A DNA stretch of 64,000 nt from assembly GCA_000231825.2 (NCBI GenBank), contig JH720296.1:1067666-1131665 (forward strand), in the 5' to 3' direction. The notes under the pieces were generated by a model that saw nothing but the letters and a program-made list of their open reading frames with translations, was not told the origin of the DNA and made no database searches. The stretch's first letter is position 1. Each line of letters begins with the position of its first letter. The position numbers and the translations under genes were made by a program. The DNA is from Tetrahymena elliotti 4EA. Taxonomy: Eukaryota; Ciliophora; Oligohymenophorea; Hymenostomatida; Tetrahymenidae. Shown here piece by piece: positions 26,851 through 40,273 of the stretch.

Positions 26851-27375
26851 ACTTATCATATTTCCATTAAAATTTGTTTACATTTTTTAATAGGCATTTA
26901 AATTTGCATAAATAGATGTGTTTTTATAGACTCAATTTATATTAACTTCCATCATAATATCATTAAATAAATAAACTAGTTTCGCTTTCTTTCAATAAAA
27001 GATCATTTGCTATTTTATTTTTCCAAACTAAAAAAATGTATGTCTTATTTTATTTTTTGTTAAAACTTTATGCTTAAGAATAGAATTTAACATACTTGAA
27101 AGTTAATTTTTGTTTGGAAGATATTATATCTTGAATAAAATATAAAGTTTCGTCATTGCAGATTTATTTTGTAATACTTCTCGCCATTTTTATTTTTAAA
27201 TTTTAATGCAAAATTTTTTTTGATTTTTAGGGAATAGAGTTATTTAAAAATAAAAAATTTGTTAATACAAATACAATTTAAGATAGATGAATTTTAATTT
27301 AGTAATGTAATTAAATTAAAAATTTTCAATATTTAATTGATTAGATAATTTTTTTTTTAGTTTTTGTTAAAAGCT

Positions 27376-30300
27376 TCATTATTATTTTAGTGACAAGGTT
27401 TTTAATGATTGATGAACTTATTTATAAGATAATGATGGTTTTAATTAAGAATGGATAGGATTTCTTTTAATTTATTAATTAGGGTAGACTGCATCTCTTT
27501 TTCTTTTATTTAAACTTTAGTTATTTGGGGTACCATAAAAAGTACCTACTTGATAAAAAATAAATTCTACTAGTAAATCTACAGTTATGAGTATAATTTC
27601 CATTAATTCTGGAATAAATCCAAAAACTGACTAGTATTCACCAGTTCCTAAAGTAGCTGCAATAAAAGAATCATTGTCATAACTATAAGTCGGCTAAAAT
27701 ATAAGAAAACCTCCAATCCTACACATTATCCAGCATCCAAAAACATAAGAAGATCCTCGAATTATGGCATGATAGTAATTTGTAAAGAGTTCTGAATTTT
27801 TTAGAGGAAAAATAATGTAAAAAATAATAAATAATAAATGAATAGTCCCAAAAAGACCATTTGTGCAGACAATTTTTTTAAAATATTCTCCAAGCATGCC
27901 TGAAAGCTAATACTTAGTGCTATCTGCTATTAATGGAGTATTATTATCAATAACTGTTACTCCAAGGCATGGACTTAAGACAGAGTAGTAAAAAAAATTA
28001 AATAGCTAATAGTGGCTATAATAAATAAAACTAAATTCTAAATAGCTGATTATTTAACAATGAAATAGGTATTAATTATAAGGCTTAAGCAATCCATTTT
28101 GATAATTCTAGTATATTGTGTATAGATCCAATCTCCAGACATGTATTATACGAACGACTAAAATAAATATCATACTCAAAAAGCTGAAAAAAGCAAAAAA
28201 GAAAAAGGCCGTTGATCTCAAAGCATCTATTATTTATTATTAATTTGTTGTGCTCAAAAATTATTGATTGTCTAAGCAACCATTTGACTGTATAGCTTGT
28301 AAATAGTTGACATCGTAATTCATAAGCTATTATACATCAGTTGTAATAACATTTGCTACTTGAGTTTACTGATTGTTTTAGTTTACAAAATTTAATTAAA
28401 CTAACTTCATCTAACCTCTGTTAAATAAAGCTTACCAAGAATTATCCATGTTCTTTCTATAAAATCTATATTTTTTTTAATTTATATTTTTAACTTAATT
28501 AAAAGCAGGGGATAAAATTTGTTTTTATAATTTAGAAATTTTGATAATTTTGAGATAAAAAAATTTATAAAAAAATGATAAAAATTGTAAAATAAAAATA
28601 AAACCCCCTTATATATAAAAAACTTTAATAAATTACACTGTGAGAAATAGAATGATGAATATTATTGCCTTTGTGACTTTTCTGAGCAAACTTAGCTTAG
28701 CTCCTCCTGGTGTTTAACTTGGAACTAGTTTAATCATTTCTTCTACTGGTTTTTCTTTATAGTTGAGAAGAATATTGGCTTATGGCTTTAAAGTGCTTTG
28801 ATCTGATTAAGAAACAACTTATTTATTTTCTCTAAATTTTTTATGATCAGGTAATTAAATTTATTCAATATAGTCATAATCATCTTGCTATTACTAAATT
28901 CTGTTGCTGTTGTTGTAGTTAGCTTTTAAAGGACTACGAGATTGATTCTTTTGATTAGATTTATTTTAGATTTATTCATTTTTAATTTATATGAGATTTT
29001 CATTATCTGCATTTGTATAGTTAACTTAGTAAGCCTAAGTGTTTTACGTTAAATTTTCTCCATTTTGGTCTATGTTATTTTACTAATTATGATTTTACAA
29101 ATCTTCATTTTATTGATATTTATTATTTTCATAGTCAATTATTCTATACTTGCTATCATTAAGAATAGAATTATTAATAGATTAGTTAGCTTAATTAAAA
29201 TCAAGATTATTATTTGTACCATTAATTTCATCTTCTTCGTTCTCCACATTGGTTTATATTCCAGTTTGATCTAATCTATTTTTTTCTATTTAATTTTAAT
29301 TCTCATAGAAACTTGCATTTTTCTGTTAAAATTAACTTTAGCTTTCAGTATCATCTAGACCTGACTTTTCTTACTATGATTTTTGAAAGAACCTTCCTTT
29401 TCTTTATTAATTTATATTGCTCTAATTGTTATCCACATTTACTTTTGATAGCAAATTTTTCATTTTGTACTTTTCACCTAATCCTTTGTAATCATAAGGG
29501 ACAATATCTTCATTTAACTAATTTACAAGTTTCAGAGATTCATTTGTTATTGGTAGAGGTTAGATTGTTAAATCATAGTTTTATTCGATTTGTTCCTCTT
29601 ACATAGACTATGTAATATCTGGCCATTCAGCTCTTTAATCTACATTAATAAGTAAGCAAAGCCTTATTATATTTCTCACACGTTCACTGATATACTAATT
29701 ACTTGATTAGGAGAATATAGGCTTTTAATTTAAATCAAAAATAGGAATATCACCAAACACCATCTTATAAAAGATCATACCAAAACTCCAAATATCTACT
29801 TTATGCAAATCTGCTCTTGGATCATATATACCAACATCTTACTTGTATTCTGGTGCAAAATAGTCAAATATTTCTCTATTTTCTTGAAATCTTTACTCAG
29901 TAATACTACTAATAATTAAGGGTTCACCAATCTTTATCATACCCTAGTCTAGATATAAATTTTTCATATGGAAAGCTCCATGAAAGTTAAGTACACTGCA
30001 AATTTTAGTCATGGTGTTGAGAAGACGATGCATAACTAGAGTAGCGTCTATTTCATAGACACTCTTTTAATTTGTATTTTTACGCTTAATAAAATACTCA
30101 TTCAAGTTACCTTAATTACAATAATCTTAAACTATAATGACCTACCCTAATGGATTGTTCAATTAACCAGGAAGAAGATAAATTATTTCAAATATTCTAA
30201 CTATTTCACTCCTTCCTGCTCCATCAAAAAGTTCTAATTATTAAAACTTTTCAACATTTTCAAGGAATCTATCCACTTTTTAATGAGGGAAATTTCCTAC

Positions 30301-31470
30301 AACTTTAAGTCTTATTAAAGACTTTTCATACTACTTAACATTTGAAGATTGATTTTGAAATGGTTTTAGCATAACACCAAAGTAAAGATCTTCCACCATA
30401 TATCCATCAATATCATTTCTAATTCTACTTTCTCTAAAAAATGTATATTAAGCCCCTGTTTTTGAGTTTTCTAAATTAGGAGGAAGACTCGTTAACAGAT
30501 CACTTCCGTATTTTTTAATATTTGAGAATCCAGATTAATCATTTTTTCCAATTATTTTAACAACTTCTAAGAGAGAGTTGTTAAGAACTTCAGTAATAGT
30601 AGGACGGTCATCTGGATTCTTAGCAAGCATCTTACCCAAAAAAAACTAGCACTACTTAGAAATTTAAATAGGGAAATCACCTTCACGCTTATCAAATTCA
30701 TCGAGCCAACTCTTCATAATAGTCTTATGAGCAGTTATCTGATTATATATATCATCTCTAGTTTTACCCCCATAGAAATATCTTCCTCTTAATAGTCTAA
30801 AAAACAAAATACCTAAAGCCCAAATATCTGATTTCATAGTCTTTTATGCTGATATATTAGCTAATATCTCTGGTGATAAATAATAATTACTTTCTGTTTC
30901 TTGCTTTTAAGTTTAAGGTGTTATTTTACTGAAACTACCTCCAGGTATAGATAAACAAGTCAATGAAAAAGCCATATCATCTACTTAAATGTTATCTAAA
31001 CATATTGCTCCATGGACTATTTATTAATTATGAAGTTCCTATAAACCTAATGCAACTTGCTTAAAAATAAGGAGAGCATCATATTCCTCTAAATAGTTAT
31101 TTCTATTTAAATACTCATTTAATGTACCAAATTTGCTTCCTTACAGCACAACTGCAATTTAACTTGAAGTTGTTTCTAAAATATCAAGTACCTATGGTGA
31201 GAATTATCTGCTTTGGTTAGAATTTGCTAACTAAGTAAACATTTATATTTATTCCTTCTTAATTTCAATTCCTGATTAAAATATAATGTCTTTTTCTTAT
31301 TAATTAGCTTGCTTATCAAACATGTTGAATGCTTTTTCATCTACTATTTTAACATAAATAGGTTATTGATTTCTAATATCTAAACCCTCATAAACCTAAA
31401 TATGATTTGACTCATGAAGAAGTTAGTTGTTTGAGTAAACAAATCTATCATCTAATTAGCTATTATACAT
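27376..31470 (-). CDS. tandem pseudokinase fused to a polytopic membrane region (possibly two genes)
   Basis: The minus frame is open from ATG 31470 to TGA 27376 (1,364 codons). Residues about 1-310 form a first kinase-like domain (PIYVKIVDEK for VAIK; IVHGAICLDNI where HRDLKPxN belongs, so no catalytic Asp; YYLSPEI for APE; KSDIWALGILFFRLL). A second (about 360-630) has NFHGAFHMKNLYL at the catalytic loop, IGEP for DFG, then YFAPEY and KVDIWSFGMIFYKM. Both look catalytically dead. A Gln/Asn-rich linker leads to a TM helix (AIIFIILFLTV, about 935). From about residue 1008 (an ATG at 28449) come some five hydrophobic segments with a charged tail. Separate genes would need a stop between them, but no TGA occurs on the minus strand in any frame between 28441 and about 28730. 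An intron within the AT-rich 28460-28625 stretch is possible. The true N terminus may lie further upstream. Confidence 0.65.
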
Positions 31471-32501
31471 TTCTGCTAATAGTATTTCCTCTCAATCTAA
31501 ACTGAATATTGCTTTGTAAAACTGAATATATTTATTATAATAATAGCCTAAATCTTTATTTTCTTCAAATACTTTAAAACTTATAATATAATTTTATAGA
31601 AATGAAGTAGTTATTTATTTATTTGGTTTGTTTAATTTCTCTTTGATATTGTATTAATTTATATTAAATAGAATCTTATTAACCAAAAAAAAAAATTTGT
31701 TTCAGTGTTAATTTTTCTTGAATTCAACTGATTTATAAGTGGCTGTAGAAATTGGTTTTTGTTAATATTTAATTTTTTTAAGGGCCATAATTTTATTTAC
31801 ATATGATATTCGAGATAATTCAAAAAATTACCAATAAAAAAGCTAACTAAAAAATTTCAGGTGCTTTTTTTATCAAAGACAGATTAATCGAAAAACTAAA
31901 CAAGAATTAGTATAAAATTAAAAATCTATTCTGTAATGGCATACTTTAATTGATATCTAAATTATTCTATTTAAAACACACTTTCTAAAGTTTTCATTTA
32001 CTTATTTCATTTACAAATAAGATATTTTATATTTGAGTACCCTTAGACATTCCAAATGTATTTTCTTTCACTCAGAGAAAAGTATTTTATCACTTTTTGT
32101 GCTTAATCCAAAAATAAATATAGTAAATTTTTTTCTTTACAAAAATTAAAATTGTATGTAAAAAAAGTCTTTAATTATTTTGAATCTTACTTCACGTAAT
32201 AATTTGTATTTTTTAATTATAATTTCTTTTGAATCTCTTTGAGTTGTAAACTAAATTGATAAGCCAAACCTTTGGCACAATTATTGATGAGAGAAAACAA
32301 ATTTTGGATCATCCCATAAATAGAATAAATTTACTTTTCTATTCTAAAATTTGAATGTTTAGAAAGCAAATTCGAAAACCAAAACCAAATTTCTTTTAAA
32401 TTTATTTGAAAAAAATAAAATCACTTTTTACAAATTCATAAAAAAAAATAAAATATTTATTAAATTCATTTTCAAATTGAATAAAAAATTTATTTTGTTA
32501 T
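31471..32501. other. intergenic, possibly with upstream exons of the pseudokinase gene
   Basis: About 1 kb between the pseudokinase start and the MtnAK stop. Just upstream of the start, 31495-31720 is open in the same frame and looks mildly protein-like, but a TGA at 31492-31494 separates it. No splice pair I tried joins it, so I leave it out. Confidence 0.4.
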
Positions 32502-35062
32502 TCATTAAGTATAATAAACTTTAGCTAATTCTACAACTTCTTTCATGTTTTTGAATTGGCTTCTGCTGACCATAAGGGATCTTGCAAACTTTATGGCAGC
32601 TATTTCGCATTTAGAACGAATAGCAGGATCTTAAATAGATTCTAAATCTTCTACATGAGCTATACCTATAATTCTTCTGATCATCTTAGCAGCAGCAAAT
32701 CCTAAAGTATCTTAGAAAATATTTCTTAAGTATTTTATTTAAATGTAAATTTTAATGTTGTTATTTTTGTTAATTAAATTTGGAGGGTAGTCTCCACCAT
32801 TTTGGACATTTGATTAGCCATTCCAAATATTCTAAAATTCTACTTCATATTGATCATAGTAAGTTACTGTTGTGTCTAAAAGCCATTATGAATATTCAGA
32901 TAATTAAGTTGCTTCTGTTTCATGTTGCTTTTGACTAAAGAAACTCAAAAATAAGTTGGCAACAAAAGCTCCTGTGTCAAATCCAATAGGTCCATAGAAT
33001 GCAAATTCAGGATCAATAACTCTTGTTTCATTTTCAGTTACCATTATGCTTCCGGTATGCAAATCTCCGTGAATAAGAGCTTCTTTTGCAGTAATAAATT
33101 TATGACGAAGTTCAGAAATAGCAAGAATTAATTCATCATCAGCTGTTTTAATAGTATTAACAATATCATCTAAATGAGGAGTATTCCACTTATTGTAATG
33201 AGAGTCAACGTAAGGGTCTGAGAAAATAACTTATTCAGTAAGTGCACACATTTCAGTGTTTTCACTCCAAAATCCTACTCTTTCACGATAGGTCTTGTTA
33301 TCCAAGTGTAATGGGCTACTATAGAAATGAGTTTTAGCTGAGAAAGTAGCAATATCTTATGCTAATTTAGGATATTTAACACGTTGAATCAAACCCTTTC
33401 TGAGAATGATATAAGGAGGTGCTAAGTATTCCATAATAATTAATGAGTTATCCTTGTCAAATGAAAGTGGCTTGGGGATTAATTGAGGAGCTACCTTATT
33501 TTGAAATTGTAATGCTTCATTTTCATAGAAAGCTCTATTAAGAGGGAAAGGCCAAGTAGGACCTACACAACGGACATAAGGTAAAGCCTACTTAACAATT
33601 ACTTGCTTTAAATCACTAGAAACAATAAAAACTAAGTTCAAATTTCCATCACCAATTTCAGATACCTTCAAAGAACTCTCTTCTGCTTATGAAAAAATTT
33701 TATATTTATTAATTAAACTGCTTTTCAAAGATTCAGCATCCATCTATTTCCAATTTCCTAAAGTTCTATCACATTCATATTCACCACCTTCATGGAAAAT
33801 ACGTTTGATGAGATAGCTTGGGGTTACATCAAAAGATGGGTTCCAAACATCAATTTCAGTTGGAGCAATCTAAACTCCCATAACATGAGTAAGTTCATTC
33901 TTAGGACGCTATTCAATATGTATGTCTGCTCCTCTCAAAGTGTTTTCATCAATTGTTTAAGTAGGAAGTGCAATATAAAAATTAACGTTATGGTGCTTAG
34001 CCAAAACTGCAAAAGTATATGTACCTATTTCAATAAAAAAATATGTTTTAAATATAAACTTATTTATTTAGCAATAAAACAGAAAGAGAGTATATCAATT
34101 GAGTAAGTATCTTTTCAAGTAATTTAATCTCTACATTAAAATTAATCAATTAGTAATGGGGGAAAGTATACTGTAATTTCCATTAATATGGCAAAAATTA
34201 CTTTTATTTTTAAAGTTTTATATGTTAATAGAATAATAATTTTACCTATTTTATTTGCAGTGTCTCCATTCTTTGCAACTCTATCTGCTCCTGCAACAAC
34301 AAAGTCGATATTACCTTGTTACATTAGGAATCCTGCCATACTATCAGTGATTAAAGTAGCAGGGAGTTTATCTAAAACTGCTTCAGATGCAGTTAAACGA
34401 GCTCCTTAGTTATAAGGTCTAGTTTCAGCAACATAAAGTCTTTCTAAACGTCCACGTCTATGCAATTCTCTAACTATACCTAAGGCAGTACCATCTCCAG
34501 GAGTAGCAAGCTTACCAGTATTGCAAATAGTTAAAACTTAAAGCTTAGCATTTTGACCAGCTTTTTCAGGATGCTTTTCTTCAAAGTCTCTGATAATAGC
34601 ATCAACTCCTATGATTGACATTTATCTACATGCATCTATGTATTGTTAATTGAAAGAATCTATAAGCTAGAATAGTTGCTACTTTAATTATTGCACCTAA
34701 GAAGCATCATCTAAATTTTATTATGAGCTGTAGTCATTGACAGCTTATCTTACTCTTTCAGTGTCATTTTGCAAGTTTACAGCAGTTGGGCGAGATGTAC
34801 GGAGGTAATCAACAGCTTACAAAACATACTTTCTCAATTCTTCTACGCTCTTGAATTATCTATTGAATAATTCATTGCGCAAACCCTAAGTAGCAATAAC
34901 TGCAATTAGAGGAGCACCACGAACATTCATATCCTTGATAACTCTCCAGGAATCTTCTAAAGTGTTGATGCGGATTTCCTCAATCTTTAAAGGTAGCTTA
35001 AGCTAGTCGAGAACATAGAAATGATCCTCAGCTTCTCTTCTAAATGTCTAAAATTATTCCAT
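32502..35062 (-). CDS. MTNAK: methylthioribose-1-phosphate isomerase - methylthioribose kinase fusion
   Basis: Two exons, 35062-34246 and 34024-32502, split by a 221-nt phase-1 GT...TAG intron; 779 residues. The N-terminal half is Mtn[11 protein letters not shown], the catalytic Cys in [16 protein letters not shown] (Cys about 180) and the catalytic Asp in [19 protein letters not shown] (Asp about 260, just before the intron), ending with TPSHLI. The C-terminal half is MtnK, an APH-like sugar kinase: [30 protein letters not shown] (Asp about 593) and [11 protein letters not shown], then [16 protein letters not shown]. The enzyme would phosphorylate 5-methylthioribose and isomerise MTR-1-P to methylthioribulose-1-P, two successive steps of methionine salvage. 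The linker carries no stop or splice signal and the kinase follows in frame, so the fusion is real in this assembly. The MtnB-MtnD fusion at 55505 supplies later steps. Confidence 0.93.
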
Positions 35063-36048
35063 TTTATAAATTGAACCTATTTGATAAATATGCTTTGATT
35101 TAAATCTAAAAATTTTCAATTTTTTATTTGATAATATATTTATAGAATTCCAAAATTGATTGATTTATTTATGAATGTTAGGTAGAGGTAATAAGCTAAC
35201 TTGGAATGTTAATAAAGAAATTAAAGATTTTTAATGAAAGATATTTTTTCTAAAGTTTTTATTTTCCTTTATTTTAGAAAATCCTTAACAATAATGAGAA
35301 GATTTATTAAAAAGAATATCTAAAGAATATTTACAGAAAATTGATAGAAAATTTAAAAAGTAGCTTCTCTTTAATAAATAAATAAATAAAAACAATCCAG
35401 ATACAAAAGTCAAATTTATTTGTTTATAATTTAGAACAAATTTCGTCAAAAATTAAATAATAAATCAAAAAGGTATTTATTATGAATATTGGATTATGAG
35501 ATTTTCATATTCATATTATCTAATTTTAACACAATAAATCAATCTTTTACTTGAAATCTGTATTTACTTTTTTAATACTTTTATTAAATTATTTTAAATT
35601 AGTTTCACAGAGATCATTCTTAATTTATAAATTCTAACAAACTAAAAATAACTTTGCAGGGATTACATTCAGAATCTCTCTCTCTTTTAGAAAAAAAATA
35701 AAATAAAATTTTAGCCAATTACTTTATTTACTTAAATTTTCAAAAATAGAAAACATTGAAAAGAATAAAGTTAACTAAGTGATAGAAAGTTAAATGAAAA
35801 TGATCATAAAATAATATTAATTTAATACATAGGAAATAGTTTTAATAAAATACTAATATCATTTGAATTTAATATAATTTAACGATGGGAATAAGTAAAA
35901 TAAGTTAGTTTCATTTAATTTTAATATAAAAATATTTTTGATTGATTGTTGTTTTTAGTTTTTAAAAAATTGTTTAAGATTTATAAATTATTGCGAATTT
36001 TATCTAGCTATCATTATAAGATAAACTAGTTTATATATTGATTGTTAT
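35063..36048. other. intergenic
   Basis: About 1 kb between the MtnAK start and the kinase stop, both on minus; presumed MtnAK promoter. AT-rich, nothing else recognised. Confidence 0.5.
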
Positions 36049-38463
36049 TCAATAAGAGGTTGATGATGAAGTTGATTACTGTTGTTATTGCTGAAGTATT
36101 TCATTTATTTTCTCAGTTACGTATGAAGGATGAGGACGATTTTCATAGGATGTACATTTTTCTATTAGTTTTATAATTTCAGAATTTATGTGTAGTGTTT
36201 CTTTTTATGATACTTAGCTCATATAATGAAGCCATAAACTTTATTTATTTTCCAGAGCTTTTCTTACATCTTATAAATTTTTGATACCTTTCCAAGGCTC
36301 ATTTCCAGTGACCATTTCAAATAGAAGACAACCAAAACTCCAGACATCAGTTGTGGGTGTTAACCTTTCCATATCGAAATGCTCTAGAGGGCAGTAGCGA
36401 GGAGTAAAACCAAGTATGTTGGTGTCATGAGTATATGGTTTATTGTTAAATTTGGAAGTACCAAAATCAATAATTTTAATGTTTTAATTTTAATCTAATA
36501 ATATATTCTAAGGTTTTAAATCTGAATGAATAATATTATTATTGTACAGTGTTTCTATGCCCTCTGCAATTTATAGAGATAGTTCAATGCATTTTTTAAT
36601 ATAATTTGGTTTGGTTCTTGTTTAATTTATAAATTTCTTTAAGTCACATGTAATAAATCTATTTTTATCATACGTTCCTATCAATTCCATGAATATTGCA
36701 AAAATAAATTATTCTCTTCCTGACATTTCATTACGGCGAATATCAAATGAGATACCAAATAAATGAACAAATTACTAACTGCTAAAGGTATTGACTTTAA
36801 GTAAAATCTTTATTTCATTAAAAATTCCTTCAAGAGTTTCTGCCATAATTGACGAGCATTCATCTAAATCGTATTCAAATACTTTTTAAGCCATCTCTTT
36901 ATCACCAACTTTAGATTTAAAAACTGCACAAAAACCACCTTTTCCCAAACGTTGAGAGTGATCAAATTTGATTAAATGTGGAGGATAAAATCTAATAGGT
37001 GGTTACAGCTAATGCTAAATTCCCTTTTAATTGCTTGATTCTCTGACATTTTCTATATGTCTTTTAATATTTTTAAATTAATTTTCAATTTCTTCAACTT
37101 AGCTGTCAAAATTGTTAGTCCTTGAACACTTAACTAATCTTTCTTATAGCGTATCAAATTACATATACAATTCATCATATTGCAAATTATTATTTTGAGT
37201 TAGAATATTTTATATTTCTTGTTTATCAAAATGTTAGCTCTAATTCACATTCTCCTATTCCATTCTTTATATTTTTTTCAAGAGATCTTCTTTTTCTTTT
37301 CTCAATTATTAGATATCCTCTTTAAATCTCTAAATGTTCTTTATATAGCTATCTTACTAGATTTCTTTTTCAATTATCAGATTTGTATAGTTTTATTAAA
37401 GCTTAGAATCATTATTTTCACTCTTGTCCTAAGCAGTAGGCTCAATACTACTTTTAGTTTTTTTTGAGCCTGCCCTTAACAAGAATTTTCTGTTTTAATT
37501 TTGAAAGAAATAATTCTGATTTGGAATTTATTATGTTGCTTGAACTTAAGTTTGAGTAGAAAAAGGGATCTTTATTTTTGGTTAAAAAGGTGATGAATTC
37601 AGATTATTTAATACAATATTTTCTTAAACATAGCCCGTTTTTTTAGCAATCTTGTCCAATGGTAAACTATCCTTTTCTTCAAAAATTGGTTATAGTTATC
37701 TTGCTGTTAGCAGGTTCTTTTAAGAAATCTTTTTATTCAATTCTGGAGTCTCAGGATTTCCTGATGACATAGACGAGAATTGCATTAATTAAATCTATGA
37801 TAATTCATTTAATTATTCACTATCTTATTAATAGTATTGAGATGCGCTTGTACTGAAATTAATATTCTTAGAAGAAGAGTTATTTAAACTCATATTTTAC
37901 TTTGATGATGGCCTAATTGATAACAATTAATAAGAAGACGTTGGAGAAATTTGTATATTCTGATTTTATTGAAGTTGTTGGTATTATAAAGGTGTCATAA
38001 CTGGCATCCTTTCTTATCTTTGAGAAAGTACCTAGTTTGGAATTATGCTTAAACTGCTATTGATTATATTTAATTTTGGAATCTATTGAGAATTATATTC
38101 ACTTAGCTTTCTCTATTTTTACCCACTTTAGAGATTCCTATTAAGCTAAGCACTCTTCATTGAGTGCTTAAACCTTTTATTGGGAAATTAATCATTTGTA
38201 TTGTTATTAAACTAGGATTTGCTGCCATTCATATTTTAAGAAAATAACTAAAGTGAGGTTTTTAATAAACTCTCTTAAGATGTTTTAATCCTTCGATGCT
38301 CTATCATAGGTGAAAGACTCCTGGGATTTCTAGATACTTTCTGATCACTTTCCTAAAGCTTAGGGAGTTAGATCCCTGTCTTATTTTTTTCAGGAAAGTT
38401 GTATCCGCTTGCTTAAATAATAAGTTTTTATTAATTCAATTTAGATTTTTGTATTGCACTCAT
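36049..38463 (-). CDS. Ser/Thr protein kinase with long low-complexity N terminus
   Basis: Single exon, 804 residues. Residues 1 to about 400 are Ser/Gln/Asn/Pro-rich and probably disordered. About 380-480 is Lys/Glu/Gln-rich with heptad character (likely coiled coil). The C-terminal kinase domain starts near 500 with LGKGGFCAVFKSK and a Lys in KEMAQKVFEYDL. The catalytic loop is IIHSDLKPQNILLD (HRD as HSD, Asp, Lys and Asn kept), then IIDFGTSKF, FTPRYCPLEHF and TDVWSFGCLLFEMVTG. All catalytic residues are present, so it should be active, unlike the neighbouring tandem pseudokinase. Family and substrate not identified; the layout is typical of the lineage-specific ciliate kinase expansion. 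Confidence 0.88.
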
Positions 38464-40273
38464 TTTGAAAGTGATATTACAAAAAAGAATAATCTTCACT
38501 TAAATTAAATTATCTTTCACCTACTCTATTATCTATTTAGTATAGACAAAAAGTTTTTTATTAATATTTAAAACTTGATGAAAGCTAAATACGAGTTATT
38601 GTAGATGTTAAATGAAAAATTAAATAAAAAATAAGTGCCAAAACATTTAATCTCCAAATCTATTAACATACCAAAATTTAATTACTAAATGATATTGTTT
38701 ACCACCAATCATCAATTATCAATTATTAATTATTAAAATTAAATTTCCACCATCATTAATTTGCAAATTTTCATTTCAAGAAAATTTTAAACTAATAAAT
38801 TTAATAATTTAAATTTCTTCATTTGAAAATATCTATAAATTAATTAGCAGATCAAAAACAAATTTTTATAGTAATCAGTAATCTACTTACCCTTCCTTAA
38901 ATTTATTTTTTTATTTTCGATATCACAAACACAGTATTAAATACAAAATATTTATCAAATAAAACGATTAGAAGGTTTTATTTAAATAATAAAATTTTAT
39001 ATACACTTCATTGAATTTTTTATTAACGAGCTGGAAAGATAAATAAAATTTTTTTGAATTATTATTTTTCAAAAAATTGCAAATCTAATTAACTTCAACT
39101 ACTTATTTAATAGTCACTTTTATAATAAATATTACAGCATCTGGTAAAATAAAACAAAAATTAAAAAATGTAATTAAAATTTTAAAGTTTTAAAATAATT
39201 TTTTTAGCTTTTTTAAAATTAATGAAATTTATTTATTAGAATCACTTATTCAAAAATAAAAATAGCAAATTAACTAATAATAATTTAGGTCAAATTGTAA
39301 TTAATTTGGATTATTTTTTTAACTTCTACTGTCATTTTAATTCTAAAATATTATATTTTTATTTGATTGAAATGAATAACTATTTAATATCATAACTGTG
39401 AAAGTAAATTGTTGTTATCAGATTAAATTTCTAATTTGATTTTATAAATTTTTAAAGAAAATTTAAAATTGATTTTATTTGATTAATTAATTTATTTGAT
39501 ATTAGGAAATACTAACTTACTTAGAAGATAGCATTTAAACTAAAAAGTATTGATTATTTAAAAACTAGCAATTATCATATCAGTATATTGTACTGATTTT
39601 TTTTAGTTCTTTAGAAATAAACATTTTCTAAAATTATCAAATTATTATACAAAAAAGTATTCATCATTAATATTAAACATTTAAAAAATGAATTAATTTT
39701 TGTTAATTTATCTTTTTAAAGATATAAAATGATAAAATTAAAATAAATTTATATATAAAAATAAAATTTTAGGTTGAGAAGAAATTATTGAATTCCTTAA
39801 GAAAAAAATTTTTTTTGTTTTAATTTTGATATCGTTCTGATATTATGTTTTCGATAGTTTATTTGAATACTTTTTTATAGAGCTTCATTCTGTTTTTATA
39901 TATAATAAATTATCAGTAACATAAAAGCTCAATTATTTTAGAATTTCTAATTATAGTATTGCTTTTAATTGTTTTTGCACTGTTGATTACTTATTTTGCT
40001 ATTAAAATAGATTGTTTACTTTTTTTCTGGTGAATAAATGTTAAAAATATACATTATTCTTAATGTGATAGACTGTTTTTTTATTTTGTTTAAGTTCTAT
40101 TTAAGTATCTTCACTTTTCAATAACTAAATATTACTTAATATCAAGAATCAAAATATTTTCATAAAATGACAGAAAACCATCATGTAAAAATTGCTTAAA
40201 GAAATCCATAATATATTATTTTTAAAGAAAAAATTAGAGATATCATCATTTGAAGATATTAATAGGATAAAAT
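38464..40273. other. intergenic between divergent genes
   Basis: About 1.8 kb, the shared upstream region of the minus-strand kinase and the plus-strand LRR gene. Extremely AT-rich, with several atta/aatt strings near 38700-38760. Unrecognised 5' exons of the LRR gene could lie at its right end (40167-40273), where short ATG frames occur in other phases. Confidence 0.4.

Larger units (their letters stand above)
25710..27375. other. intergenic
   Basis: About 1.7 kb between the oxidoreductase start and the pseudokinase/membrane gene stop. AT-rich. A frame at 26559-26816 on + codes 85 mainly hydrophobic Phe/Leu/Asn residues but has no Gln TAA/TAG codons or family likeness, and I treat it as chance. 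A 20-nt direct repeat is listed separately. Confidence 0.45.

Noticed and set aside
34188..34409. Plus-strand open frame of 73 codons
   Set aside because: Antisense to the MtnA exon/intron border; the minus strand carries the conserved isomerase motifs.
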